A DNA stretch of 64,000 nucleotides from an uncultured Duncaniella sp. (lineage in GTDB: Bacteria; Bacteroidota; Bacteroidia; Bacteroidales; Muribaculaceae). Position 1 is the stretch's first letter; each line of letters begins with the position of its first letter. The notes beneath the pieces are model-generated. The model worked only from the letters and a program-made list of their open reading frames with translations. It made no database searches and was not told the origin of the DNA. The translations under genes were made by a program, and so were the position numbers. Below, one piece after another: positions 8,324-17,049 of the stretch. The stretch lies in assembly GCA_910576785.1 (NCBI GenBank), contig CAJTJG010000003.1, positions 38,408 through 102,407 on the forward strand, read 5' to 3'.

Positions 8324-10009
8324 TCAGAGCACACCGGAGATGTTGTAGCGGGCGAACTCGAGGTCGTTGGCAGCCTGAGCGGCGAGCGCGCTGTTGAGCT
8401 TGACGGCCTGACGGAGGTTCGACTTCACCATCTGCTCGTTGCCGGTGCGGGCGCCGAGGATGGCCATGAGATAATAGGTTGTGGCGTCGGGATCGGAGAT
8501 GCCGGCGAGAGTGCTCTTGGCCTTGTTGTAGTCCTTGTCGAGGATCTGGGCGAGGGCGGCGTTGTTGCTCTTGTCAGCGCCGAATGCCTTGACAGCACCC
8601 TTCACGTCGCCGAGCTTGAGGTACATTGTGCCGAGGGCGGGGCCGAGGTCGTTGAGTCCGGCAGCTTTGCCGAAGGAGGTGTTGGCGGCGCGGAGATCAT
8701 CGTTGACGAGTGCCACGAGACCCTGGTTCATCTGAGCCTCGGGAGCCTCGGGATTGATGCGGGCGGCTTTCTTGAAGTTGGCCATGGCAGCATCGTAGTC
8801 ACCCTGCTCGTACTCTACCATACCTATGTTGTTGAACGCACGGTAGTCGGAGGGATAGAGGCGCGAAGTGGCGGTGTAGATATCCTTCTTGCGGTTGAGG
8901 TCGTTGGTGAGGGTGGCGGTGTAGAGGAGCTCGTCAACGGTGAGGGTGGAGGGGTCGGTGTCGTAAGCCTTGTTGAGCTCGTCGTCGCTCTTGCCGATCA
9001 CGTTCACACTGGCGGTGATACGTGAGTAGCGGAGCTGCGGGAGGATCTCGTCGGCAAGCTGGTCGAAAACGCTCGAGAGGTTGCGGATCTCACGCTCGCG
9101 GATCTCGGGATCCTTGTACATGGAGAGCACGCTCAGGATGAGGTCCTTGTCCTGGATGTTGCTTGCGGCAACGAGACGCTGGAAGCCTTCCCAGTCCTCG
9201 GGGGTGAAGTTGGCGGTGAGTTCGCCAAACTCTGTCACCTTGTCCTTCTTGAGCTGGTTGGTCATGTATTTCTGGGTGTTTGCCTCGCGGTTCTCGGCCA
9301 GACGGGTGTTGAAGTCGAGCGAACCCTCGGGCGAAGCATAGCTCTCGATGTTGATCTCCTCGATCTGGCGGCGGTCATCGCCGGCGGCGGCGCGGAGGTC
9401 GCGGTGCAGACGGAGCACCTCGTCGCTCTTGAGCTCGCTCTCGCGCAGGTTGGCCTGGTTGATGAGGAAGTGGATGTCAGCGGAGTATTTCTCGTTGATG
9501 ATGCGCTGGAACTTGTCCTGTGCAGTGGCGGGTGTCACTGAACCTGCATCGGCGAGTGCTGCGGTGGCTACAACACCGTTGGCCACCTTGACGGCGGGGA
9601 GAACGTATTTCTTACCGTTCTGGTCAACAGCGAAGTTGAGCATGAGCTCCGACTTCTGCATGGCGGGCTCGTAGAGATAGTCTACGGGGATGGTGACTGT
9701 GCCGCCGCGGTCGTAGGAAATCACGGGGTTGTTGCCTCTCACCTTCTCACCCTGGAATGTCATGGGTGAGGCTGCCTGCTCTACTCCACCGTAGGTCAGA
9801 ACCGGGGTTACGGTGACAGTGGCGTTCTTTACGAAAAATTTTGCCGGTATACGGCCTGTTACTGTGCCAGGTACATGTGTGCCGACAACCTCGAGGGGGT
9901 TGGGGTTGGTGGAGAAATAGTCTGCGGCAAACTGATTCATTTTCTTGCCGCAACCGGTGAGCATGATGGCACTTGTGGCGATAAGCGCGAGCCCTGTGGT
10001 TTTCTTCAT
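8324..10009 (-). CDS. TPR lipoprotein with an OmpA-like middle region
   Basis: A 561-residue protein starting MKKTTGLALIATSAIMLTGC, a lipoprotein signal with lipid Cys at about 20. Residues about 45-170 form a beta-rich region (FFVKNATVTVTPVLTYGG, MTFQGEKV). Residues about 185-330 resemble an OmpA-like peptidoglycan-binding fold (INIESYASPEG, ENREANTQKYM). From about 370 onward TPR units appear (FNNIGMVEYEQGDYDAAMAN, NQGLVALVNDDLRAA). Likely a periplasmic or outer-membrane scaffold that contacts peptidoglycan, perhaps an envelope or secretion accessory protein. Single-gene unit, divergent from rnfD. The exact role is not known. Confidence 0.75.
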   Translation of the reverse strand: MKKTTGLALIATSAIMLTGCGKKMNQFAADYFSTNPNPLEVVGTHVPGTVTGRIPAKFFVKNATVTVTPVLTYGGVEQAASPMTFQGEKVRGNNPVISYDRGGTVTIPVDYLYEPAMQKSELMLNFAVDQNGKKYVLPAVKVANGVVATAALADAGSVTPATAQDKFQRIINEKYSADIHFLINQANLRESELKSDEVLRLHRDLRAAAGDDRRQIEEINIESYASPEGSLDFNTRLAENREANTQKYMTNQLKKDKVTEFGELTANFTPEDWEGFQRLVAASNIQDKDLILSVLSMYKDPEIREREIRNLSSVFDQLADEILPQLRYSRITASVNVIGKSDDELNKAYDTDPSTLTVDELLYTATLTNDLNRKKDIYTATSRLYPSDYRAFNNIGMVEYEQGDYDAAMANFKKAARINPEAPEAQMNQGLVALVNDDLRAANTSFGKAAGLNDLGPALGTMYLKLGDVKGAVKAFGADKSNNAALAQILDKDYNKAKSTLAGISDPDATTYYLMAILGARTGNEQMVKSNLRQAVKLNSALAAQAANDLEFARYNISGVL

Positions 10010-10154
10010 GGGGTTGATATGTTATTAAATAAATAGTTACCGGATGACCCGGAAAGGGTGCTTTTTCCGAATCACAAAGTTACAATCTTCCATTCAAGCA
10101 TGCAAGTGAAAAATTAAATACGGTGTCCCTTTTTTGTCACGCTGAAAGAGAATT

Positions 10155-10186
10155 TTTGAAATTTAACGGAATTTTTACTAATTTTG
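10155..10186 (+). promoter_or_regulatory. Promoter of rnfDGEA
   Basis: TTTG at 10155-10158, a 20-nt spacer and TAATTTTG at 10179-10186 form a complete Bacteroidetes-type promoter. Transcription would start near 10193, giving a leader of about 70 nt before rnfD that holds a small GGGGA/TCCCC hairpin. The promoter shows that the transcript begins at rnfD. Confidence 0.75.
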
Positions 10187-10263
10187 CGGCGAAATCTATA
10201 CCGTAAACCTCGGGGAGCTTCATTGTTCCCCATGCCTTAACGCTTATCAGTTACCTTATTTAA

Positions 10264-11220
10264 ATGAATAATCTAATTACCATTTCTCCATCGCCCCATG
10301 CGCAGACTTCGACTACCGTGACCCGGCTGATGCTCCACGTGATCATCGCGCTGGTTCCCGCCGTGCTTGTCGCGCTCTATTATTTCGGGCTTGGCGCGGC
10401 CATAGTCATAGCAGCCTCAATAGCGGGCTGTGTGGCCGTCGAGTATCTGATCACACGGTTCATGCTTGGACAGAAACCATCTATCGGCAATCTTTCAGCC
10501 GTGCTCACCGGTCTGCTCCTCGCGCTCAATCTTCCGGCCAACATCCCCGTATGGATCATCCTCATCGGTTGCATCGTGGCCATAGGTATCGGCAAGATGA
10601 CCTTCGGAGGCCTCGGATGCAATATCTTCAATCCCGCCCTTGTGGGCCGCGTGTTCCTGCTCCTGTCGTTCCCTGTGGCAATGACCACCTGGCCCGAACC
10701 GCTGGTCAACCGCATGGCCTACACCGATGCCTCGACCGGTGCTACAATCCTCGGTCAGCTCAAGATGGGTGTGATCAACGCTTCCGATGTCAACCTTCTT
10801 GACGCGGCCCTCGGTAATGTAGGCGGCTCGCTCGGCGAGGTCGGTGCGATAGCCCTGATCATCGGATTCGTCTACCTGCTTTGCTTCAAGGTGATCACAT
10901 GGCATATCCCAGTGTCAATCATAGCCACTGTGGCAGTGTTCTCTGCTCTCGTAGGTGCTCCCGTCGGTGTGGAGCTCCTGTCAGGAGGTCTGCTCCTCGG
11001 CGCCATCTTCATGGCCACCGACTATGTGACATCCCCCATGAGCCACAAGGGTCAGCTCGTCTACGGCTGCATGATAGGTCTTATCACCATCATCATACGC
11101 CAGTGGGGCGCATACCCCGAGGGTATGTCGTTCGCCATCCTCATCATGAATGGTGTGACTCCGCTCATCAACCGATATATGAAACCCCGTAAATTTGGAG
11201 AAGGGAGGGTAGCCGCATGA
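10264..11220 (+). CDS. rnfD: Rnf complex subunit RnfD
   Basis: A 318-residue polytopic protein of the NqrB/RnfD family. It is an inner-membrane, flavin-binding subunit of the ion-pumping ferredoxin:NAD+ oxidoreductase. ISPSPHAQTSTTVTRLM at the N-terminus, GGLGCNIFNPALVGRVF and FMATDYVTSPMSHKGQ near the end are family signatures. About nine or ten hydrophobic segments. First gene of rnfDGEA; its stop overlaps the rnfG start (ATGA). The usual upstream partners rnfB and rnfC are not here. Confidence 0.95.
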   Translation: MNNLITISPSPHAQTSTTVTRLMLHVIIALVPAVLVALYYFGLGAAIVIAASIAGCVAVEYLITRFMLGQKPSIGNLSAVLTGLLLALNLPANIPVWIILIGCIVAIGIGKMTFGGLGCNIFNPALVGRVFLLLSFPVAMTTWPEPLVNRMAYTDASTGATILGQLKMGVINASDVNLLDAALGNVGGSLGEVGAIALIIGFVYLLCFKVITWHIPVSIIATVAVFSALVGAPVGVELLSGGLLLGAIFMATDYVTSPMSHKGQLVYGCMIGLITIIIRQWGAYPEGMSFAILIMNGVTPLINRYMKPRKFGEGRVAA

Positions 11221-11795
11221 AATCGAATCTTATCAACATGGTGCTCTCGCTCGGAGTGATCACCATTGTGGCTGCGGCAGCGCTCGCCGGTGTATACTCC
11301 ATCACCGAGCAACCCATTGCCCAGGCAAAGGCACAGAAACAGAAGGACGCCATCGGACTCGTGCTCCCGGGCGTGCAGTACGACAACAATCCCGCCGAAG
11401 AGGCCGCCGAGGTGACCGTGGACGGCGAGACGGTGAAACTCTTCCCGGCCATGGCCGGAGGCAAGCTCGCGGGTGCCGCCGTGGAGAGCCATGACAACAA
11501 CGGTTTCTCCGGACTCATCACCGTCATGTATGGTTTCGATGCCGAGGGCAACATCACAGGTTATGCCGTGATGCAGCATGCAGAGACACCCGGTCTCGGA
11601 TCGAAGATGGGCGAATGGTTCTGCGATCCCGCCCACACCATCGTGGGTATGAACGCCGCCAACAACAATCTCACCGTGAGCAAGGATGGTGGTGACGTCG
11701 ATGCCATCACAGCAGCCACTATCTCATCGCGTGCCTTCCTGCGAGCCCTCACCCTTGCCAACCAAGCTTACGAACAGTTCGCTGCCCGCCAGTGA
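11217..11795 (+). CDS. rnfG: Rnf complex subunit RnfG
   Basis: A 192-residue FMN-binding subunit with one N-terminal membrane segment (about residues 5-25) and an FMN-binding domain outside the membrane. The flavinylation site is in DAITAATISSRAF, where a Thr is expected to carry covalent FMN. GFSGLITVMYGFDAEGNITG and HAETPGLGSKM are conserved RnfG motifs. Translationally coupled to rnfD. Confidence 0.93.
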   Translation: MKSNLINMVLSLGVITIVAAAALAGVYSITEQPIAQAKAQKQKDAIGLVLPGVQYDNNPAEEAAEVTVDGETVKLFPAMAGGKLAGAAVESHDNNGFSGLITVMYGFDAEGNITGYAVMQHAETPGLGSKMGEWFCDPAHTIVGMNAANNNLTVSKDGGDVDAITAATISSRAFLRALTLANQAYEQFAARQ

Positions 11796-11814
11796 CCCCT
11801 TACATCCTCAAGCC

Positions 11815-12405
11815 ATGAACGATAAACTGAGAATACTTTTCAACGGCATCATAGCCGAAAACCCCACTTTCGTGCTGATGCTGGGTATGTGTCCCACACT
11901 CGGCACAACCGGTAGCGCTATCAACGGCATGAGCATGGGTCTCGCCACAATGGCAGTGCTCATATGCTCCAACGTCGTGATCTCCATGATCAAGAACTTC
12001 GTGCCCTCCAAGGTGCGCATCCCCGCCTACATCGTGGTTATAGCCGCATTCGTGTCCGTGCTTCAGCTCGTGATGGAGGCTTACGTACCCTCGCTCTACG
12101 CCACACTCGGCATATTCATCCCCCTCATCGTGGTAAACTGTATCGTGCTCGGACGCGCGGAGTCGTTCGCCTCGCGCAACGGTGTGTTTGACAGCGCCCT
12201 CGACGGTATAGGTATCGGCCTCGGATTCACCGTGGCCCTGACTCTCCTCGGAGCCGTGCGCGAGTTGCTCGGCACCGGCAAGATCTTCGACGCCACGATC
12301 TACCCCGAGCAGTATGGCTCGCTTGTGTTCGTGCTCGCTCCCGGTGCATTCATCGCCCTGGGCCTTCTGATAGCGCTCTTCACCAAGCTGCGTGCCGCGA
12401 AGTAA
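11815..12405 (+). CDS. rnfE: Rnf complex subunit RnfE
   Basis: A 196-residue, six-helix inner-membrane protein of the RnfE/NqrD family, with GMCPTLGTTGSAINGMSMG early and PLIVVNCIVLGRAESFAS in the middle. It pairs with RnfA to form the membrane core that carries the iron-sulfur centre and electrons. The ATG at 11815 is chosen: the open frame runs back into rnfG, but homology and a 19-bp gap after rnfG fit this start. Confidence 0.94.
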   Translation: MNDKLRILFNGIIAENPTFVLMLGMCPTLGTTGSAINGMSMGLATMAVLICSNVVISMIKNFVPSKVRIPAYIVVIAAFVSVLQLVMEAYVPSLYATLGIFIPLIVVNCIVLGRAESFASRNGVFDSALDGIGIGLGFTVALTLLGAVRELLGTGKIFDATIYPEQYGSLVFVLAPGAFIALGLLIALFTKLRAAK

Positions 12406-12441
12406 TACGATTTCCACCACACATCCTAAACGAATATTCCG

Positions 12442-13023
12442 ATGCTTGAATATATATCCATAATCATCACGGCGATCTTTGTCAACAACATCGTCTTCGC
12501 CCAGTTCCTCGGCATATGCCCCTTCATCGGTGTCTCCCGCAAGCTCTCGAGCGCCGTCGGCATGGGTGCGGCAGTGACTTTCGTCATAGTCATAGCCACC
12601 GCCATCACATGGATGCTGCAGAACTATATCCTCACGCCGTTGCATCTCGGATTCATGCAGACCATCGTGTTTATCCTTGTGATAGCCGCGCTGGTGCAGA
12701 TGCTCGAGATCATACTTAAGAAGATAGCTCCGGTGCTCTACAGCGCTCTCGGTGTCTTCCTTCCGCTCATCACCACCAACTGCGCCGTGCTCGGTGTGGC
12801 CATCACTGTGGTGCAGAACGGCATGGATCTCGGCGAGAGCCTCGTCTACGGTCTGGCCACCGCCATCGGTTTCACAATGGCCATATCCATCTTCGCCGGC
12901 ATACGCGAGCAGCTGCAGTGGACATCAGTCCCCTCTGCCATGCGCGGTGTGCCCATCGCTCTCATCTGTGCCGGACTCCTCGCCATGGCTTTCATGGGAT
13001 TCTCCGGCATCAAGATCGGCTGA
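12442..13023 (+). CDS. rnfA: Rnf complex subunit RnfA
   Basis: A 193-residue, six-helix inner-membrane protein, paralogue of RnfE. Signatures are NNIVFAQFLGICPFIGVS and PLITTNCAVLGVAI, whose Cys residues are those that hold the intramembrane iron-sulfur centre in the family. Last Rnf gene of the unit; an esterase gene starts 12 bp later with no terminator between. Confidence 0.95.
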   Translation: MLEYISIIITAIFVNNIVFAQFLGICPFIGVSRKLSSAVGMGAAVTFVIVIATAITWMLQNYILTPLHLGFMQTIVFILVIAALVQMLEIILKKIAPVLYSALGVFLPLITTNCAVLGVAITVVQNGMDLGESLVYGLATAIGFTMAISIFAGIREQLQWTSVPSAMRGVPIALICAGLLAMAFMGFSGIKIG

Positions 13024-13035
13024 TCCAATCATAGT

Positions 13036-14346
13036 ATGGTAAAATTACATAAGATAGTATCATCGCTGGCCGCGTTCTGTATAGGCGCGGCCGCGCTTTA
13101 TGCTGCGGAGAACTACCCCTACCGCAGCGATGCCCTGTGGGTGACCGTCCCCGACCACGCCGACTGGCTCTATGCCACAGGCGACTCGGCTGTGATCGAT
13201 ATAGAGCTTTACCACTACGGTATGCCTGCAGGCGAGACCGTGGTCAGCTATACCATAGGTGACGATATGCTCCCCGACGACAAGGCCGGGACACTGACAC
13301 TCGCCGACGGAAAAGGACGCCTCAACATCGGCACCATGAACAAACCCGGCTTCCGCGACCTTCGCCTCAAGGCTACACTGGGAGGAGTGGAGACCTCACA
13401 TCACATCAAGGTCGGTTTCTCGCCCGAGAGGCTGAAGGCATTCACCGGTGAGCCTTCCGACTTCGACGCATTCTGGCAGAAGGCCCTGAAGGATGATGCG
13501 GCCTTCCCGCTGCGCTACACGGCCGAACCCGTGGAGAAGTATTCCACCGACAAGATGTCGTGCCAGCTCATCAAACTCGATCTCAACGACAGCGGCCGGT
13601 GCATGTGGGCCTATCTTTTTATCCCCAAGGGGGGTGGTAAATATCCCGCCGTCATGTGTCCTCCCGGAGCCGGAGTCAAGACTATCAAGGAGCCGCTGCG
13701 CCACCGCTACTATGGCGAGGGGGGCATGATCCGTGCCGAGATCGAGATACATGGTGCTCATCCCGAACTCACCGAGCAGCAGTTTGCCGACCTCCGCAAA
13801 GAGAAGGGCGACTATCTCAGCATGGGTATCGATGATCCCGACACATATTATATGAAAGATGTCTATCTGGGCTGCCGCCGTTTCCTCGATCTGCTCACAT
13901 CGCTCCCCGAGTGGGATGGTGTGAACCTCTTCACCCAGGGTGGCAGTCAGGGTGGCGCGCTTGCCATCACCACCGCCGCGCTTGATCCGCGTGTCACGGC
14001 ATGTGTGGCCAACCACCCTGCGCTCAGCGACATGACCGGATATCTCAGTGACAAGACCGGCGGCTATCCCCATCATTTCCGTAAGGACCGCAACGAGGCC
14101 ACCGCGGCCAAGATACGCACCCTTGAGATGTACGATGTGGTCAACTTCGCCAAACGCCTCAAGTGTCCCGTGCGAATGACATGGGGATACAATGACAACA
14201 CATGCCCTCCCACCACCTCCTACGAGGTGTGGAACGTCATCACCTCGCCCAAAGAGGCGCTCATCACCCCCGTCAACGAGCATTGGACCTCGGAGGCTAC
14301 CGAACGTGGCCACTATGATTGGCTCGCCGGTAAGGTGAGGAAATGA
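13036..14346 (+). CDS. Acetylxylan esterase / CE7-like alpha/beta hydrolase
   Basis: A 436-residue exported carbohydrate esterase of the AXE1/CE7 family. A signal peptide spans about 1-24, a beta-sandwich-like N-terminal domain about 30-125, and an alpha/beta hydrolase domain the rest. The triad is visible: Ser304 in GGSQGGAL, Asp387 in TWGYNDNTCP and His426 in ERGHYDW. It would remove acetyl groups from xylan oligosaccharides or similar acetylated sugars in the periplasm. It follows rnfA by 12 bp and so may be read through from the rnf promoter, an odd pairing. A palindromic element follows the stop. Confidence 0.85.
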   Translation: MVKLHKIVSSLAAFCIGAAALYAAENYPYRSDALWVTVPDHADWLYATGDSAVIDIELYHYGMPAGETVVSYTIGDDMLPDDKAGTLTLADGKGRLNIGTMNKPGFRDLRLKATLGGVETSHHIKVGFSPERLKAFTGEPSDFDAFWQKALKDDAAFPLRYTAEPVEKYSTDKMSCQLIKLDLNDSGRCMWAYLFIPKGGGKYPAVMCPPGAGVKTIKEPLRHRYYGEGGMIRAEIEIHGAHPELTEQQFADLRKEKGDYLSMGIDDPDTYYMKDVYLGCRRFLDLLTSLPEWDGVNLFTQGGSQGGALAITTAALDPRVTACVANHPALSDMTGYLSDKTGGYPHHFRKDRNEATAAKIRTLEMYDVVNFAKRLKCPVRMTWGYNDNTCPPTTSYEVWNVITSPKEALITPVNEHWTSEATERGHYDWLAGKVRK

Positions 14347-14363
14347 TTTCCATCCCCGGAATA

Positions 14364-14505
14364 AGAGGCCGTGTCATAATTGATAGAAAGATACATAAGG
14401 ACAAAGAAGGGACAAAAGGGACAGAAAGTAATTATTTATCATACAGATAATTAATATTTCTGTCCCTTTTGTCCCTTCTTTGTCCTTATGTATCCTTCTA
14501 TATTT
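14364..14505. repeat. Palindromic intergenic element, copy C
   Basis: Arms 14384-14427 and 14457-14500 (44 nt) pair with one mismatch. The loop holds the family motif ending ATACAGATAATTA. The head near 14367 (GTGTCATAATTGATAGAAAG) matches, in reverse complement, the sequence near 61.9 kb. Lies between convergent genes. Confidence 0.85.
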
Positions 14506-14540
14506 TGCCACACCGCCCTACGGGCTATACGGGAGATTGA

Positions 14541-15101
14541 TCAATCGTCGTCATCATCGTGATGGTGATGTCTCTTGTGGTGCTTCTTGTAGTGCTTGTA
14601 CATCTCCTTCTGGTGCTTTTTGTAGCGTTTGTACATCTTCTTCTGATGCTTCTTGTAGCGCTTCCAGGCTTTTTTGTGATGCTTGTGATGATCATAATCA
14701 TCGTCATCGTAGTAATAATGCTCATGGGGAGAGCCTGCCACGGCGCGTATCACGAGACCGGGGATAGCTGTAAGTTCCATCTCCACGGCCGAGCCGCCAC
14801 TCTCATATACCCTGTGGGCCACTTCGCGGTACACCGGGCGTGCCACCTCATACTCAAGGCCGGGAAGCATGGGCACGTGCACCACAGGGGTGTGGTGGTG
14901 ATGGTGGTGGTGATGGTGGCGCGGAGGTGGCGGCGGCATGTATACCGGTTCGGATACAAGCACGGCCGGAACGAACGGTAAGGCGTTGGATACGTTGAAG
15001 TTGAAGGCTTCGTTTCCTGCGCTGAGCGAGAAGTATGTCTGGGCGCGTCCTGCCACGGTCGAGGCAAGAAGACAGAGAATTAGGAGTGGGATTCGTGTCA
15101 T
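14541..15101 (-). CDS. Secreted His/Lys/Tyr-rich repeat protein, possible metal binder
   Basis: A 186-residue protein from the ATG at 15101; the upstream frame has no signal and overlaps queA. The signal peptide is MTRIPLLILCLLASTVAGRA. A PPPPP run followed by nine His lies near 55-70. The C-terminal third has Asp/Tyr/His clusters, then about three tandem YKKHQK-type units with M(Y)KRYKKHQ periodicity, then HHHH and five Asp at the end. The composition suggests binding of divalent metal or of a polyanion. No family recognised. Downstream of queA on the same strand, separated by 58 bp. Confidence 0.7.
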   Translation of the reverse strand: MTRIPLLILCLLASTVAGRAQTYFSLSAGNEAFNFNVSNALPFVPAVLVSEPVYMPPPPPRHHHHHHHHHTPVVHVPMLPGLEYEVARPVYREVAHRVYESGGSAVEMELTAIPGLVIRAVAGSPHEHYYYDDDDYDHHKHHKKAWKRYKKHQKKMYKRYKKHQKEMYKHYKKHHKRHHHHDDDDD

Positions 15102-15159
15102 CTGTAGTTGAAACTGAGAGTTGTGCTTACAGATAAGACACTCGAACCGCCCGGATTGT

Positions 15160-16383
15160 TCAGAGCAGCAGGCAGGCGTCGCCGTAGGAGAGGAATCGGT
15201 ACTCTCCGTCGAGGGCATAGTCATACATCTCACGCCACGACGGATGGCCCTCGCCTATGAAGGCCGACACGAGCAGCAGCAGTGTGGATCGTGGCTGATG
15301 GAAGTTGGTCACCATGCCGCGAACTATCCTGAACATATATCCCGGGGCTATCATGAGCCGTGTTGAGGCCACGAAGCGCTCCTCGCCGTTGCGGTCGAGG
15401 CTGTCGATGATGGCCTGCATGGCATCGCCGGTACTGAGCGAAGGATGGGTGGGGGAGTAGGGATACCACTGCGGGAGCACTGCAGGGTCGAGACCCTCGT
15501 GGATCATGCATCCGAGATGATAGAGGCTCTCGAGGGTGCGCACCGATGTGGTGCCCACGGCTATCACGCGCCGGTCGCCGTCGCGCAGACGCTCTATGAG
15601 CCGGCGGTCCACGGAGATGAACTCACTGTGCATCTCATGGTCGCCTATGGTGTCGCTCTTCACCGGCTGGAAAGTGCCGGCGCCTACGTGGAGAGTGAGC
15701 TCCTCGCGGGCTATGCCGCGGCGGTCTATGGCCTCGAGCACAGCCGGGGTGAAGTGCAGTCCCGCCGTGGGTGCGGCCACTGATCCGTCTATGTGGGAGA
15801 ATACGGTCTGATAGTCGGTGGTGTCGCTCTCCTCGGTAGATCGGTTCAGATAGGGCGGTATGGGTATTTCGCCCACAGCCGCGATGATGGAGCTGAAGGT
15901 CACTGCGGGATTGTCCCAGCTGAAACGTATCACGGAGGCATTCCCCTCCCTTCCCTCTCGGGTAGCCGAGAGCACCAGGTTCTCGCCACCGATGTAGAGC
16001 GGCATGCGCAGGGCACCCTCCTTCCACTTTTTGGAGTTGCCCACGAAGCATGTCCATGAGCACTCCGCAGTAGAAGCGAAGCTCTGTGCATAATCGGCCG
16101 GACGGCGTGGCTCCAGACAGAATATCTCGATGAGGGCGCCTGTGCCGTCGTCACCTTTGCGGAAGCGCAGACGTGCGTTGATGACACGTGTATTGTTGTA
16201 GACCAGCATGGCATCGGCGGGCAGAAGATCCGGGAGATCGGTGAAACGGCGTGTCTCCACCTCTCCGTCAGAGTGGCGGACCAGCAGCAGGCAGCGGTCG
16301 CGTTCGGCCAGCGGATGGCGTGCTATTCGGGAATCGGGGAGAGGATAGTCGAAGTCTTCTATATGTATGTCGCGTATGCTCAT
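15160..16383 (-). CDS. queA: S-adenosylmethionine:tRNA ribosyltransferase-isomerase
   Basis: A 407-residue enzyme that transfers ribose from SAM to preQ1-modified tRNA to form epoxyqueuosine. Family stretches: YPLPDSRIARHPLAERD at the N-terminus, MLVYNNTRVINARL, GSVAAPTAGLHFT, LHVGAGTFQPVKSD, and NFHQPRSTLLLLVSAF near the end. Slightly longer than the usual 340-360 residues, as in many Bacteroidetes versions. 12 bp after rpe, so probably in one transcript with rpe and the DedA gene. Confidence 0.94.
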   Translation of the reverse strand: MSIRDIHIEDFDYPLPDSRIARHPLAERDRCLLLVRHSDGEVETRRFTDLPDLLPADAMLVYNNTRVINARLRFRKGDDGTGALIEIFCLEPRRPADYAQSFASTAECSWTCFVGNSKKWKEGALRMPLYIGGENLVLSATREGREGNASVIRFSWDNPAVTFSSIIAAVGEIPIPPYLNRSTEESDTTDYQTVFSHIDGSVAAPTAGLHFTPAVLEAIDRRGIAREELTLHVGAGTFQPVKSDTIGDHEMHSEFISVDRRLIERLRDGDRRVIAVGTTSVRTLESLYHLGCMIHEGLDPAVLPQWYPYSPTHPSLSTGDAMQAIIDSLDRNGEERFVASTRLMIAPGYMFRIVRGMVTNFHQPRSTLLLLVSAFIGEGHPSWREMYDYALDGEYRFLSYGDACLLL

Positions 16384-16395
16384 GTCGGGTGGATG

Positions 16396-17049
16396 TCAGC
16401 GTGAGAGGTCAATGAGTCGGTCTATGGCGTTTACCGGATCGGGTGCGCGGAACACGTAGCTTCCCGCCACCAGTATGTCAGCTCCTGCATCAATGAGTGC
16501 CGGAGCTGTGGTGAGGTCCACGCCGCCGTCTATCTCTATCTTGGCTTTCGACCCGGTCTCGGCTATGAGCGAGCGCAGACGTCTCACCTTGTTGATGGTA
16601 TTGGATATGAATTTCTGTCCGCCAAACCCTGGATTCACGCTCATCACGAGCACGAGTTCGAGCTCGGAGATGATGTCGCGCAGCAGTTCCACCGGTGTTG
16701 CCGGATTGACAGTTACACCGGCCTTCATCCCTGCATCGTGGATGGAATGGACCACGCGGTCCAGATGTGTGCACGCTTCCCAGTGCACATTCATGATCTC
16801 GGCCCCGCAATCCCTCACCTGACTCACGTAGCGTCCGGGATCTACTATCATCAGATGGACGTCGAAAGGCTTGGTGGCTATCTTGCGTATGGCCGATATC
16901 ACCGGAAAACCGATGGTGATATTGGGCACGAACACACCATCCATCACATCGATATGGATATATGATGCGTTGCTGCGGTTCACGGTCTCGACGGCCTCGC
17001 CCAGTCGGGCGAAATCGGCGGCGAGCAGGGATGGGGAGACTTCTATCAT
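16396..17049 (-). CDS. rpe: Ribulose-phosphate 3-epimerase
   Basis: A 217-residue TIM-barrel enzyme interconverting ribulose-5-P and xylulose-5-P in the pentose phosphate pathway. SPSLLAADFARLG, HIDVMDGVFVPNITIG, DVHLMIVDP, VMSVNPGFGGQKFI and EIDGGVDLTTAPALIDAGAD are the metal- and phosphate-binding motifs. The ATG at 17049 overlaps the stop of the DedA gene (ATGA) and gives the family length; an upstream start would add 20 unrelated residues. Confidence 0.95.
   Translation of the reverse strand: MIEVSPSLLAADFARLGEAVETVNRSNASYIHIDVMDGVFVPNITIGFPVISAIRKIATKPFDVHLMIVDPGRYVSQVRDCGAEIMNVHWEACTHLDRVVHSIHDAGMKAGVTVNPATPVELLRDIISELELVLVMSVNPGFGGQKFISNTINKVRRLRSLIAETGSKAKIEIDGGVDLTTAPALIDAGADILVAGSYVFRAPDPVNAIDRLIDLSR

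Noticed and set aside
8192..9025. Long plus-strand ORF over the TPR lipoprotein gene
   Set aside because: Gly/Val-rich shadow of the minus-strand gene, with no motif and no promoter.
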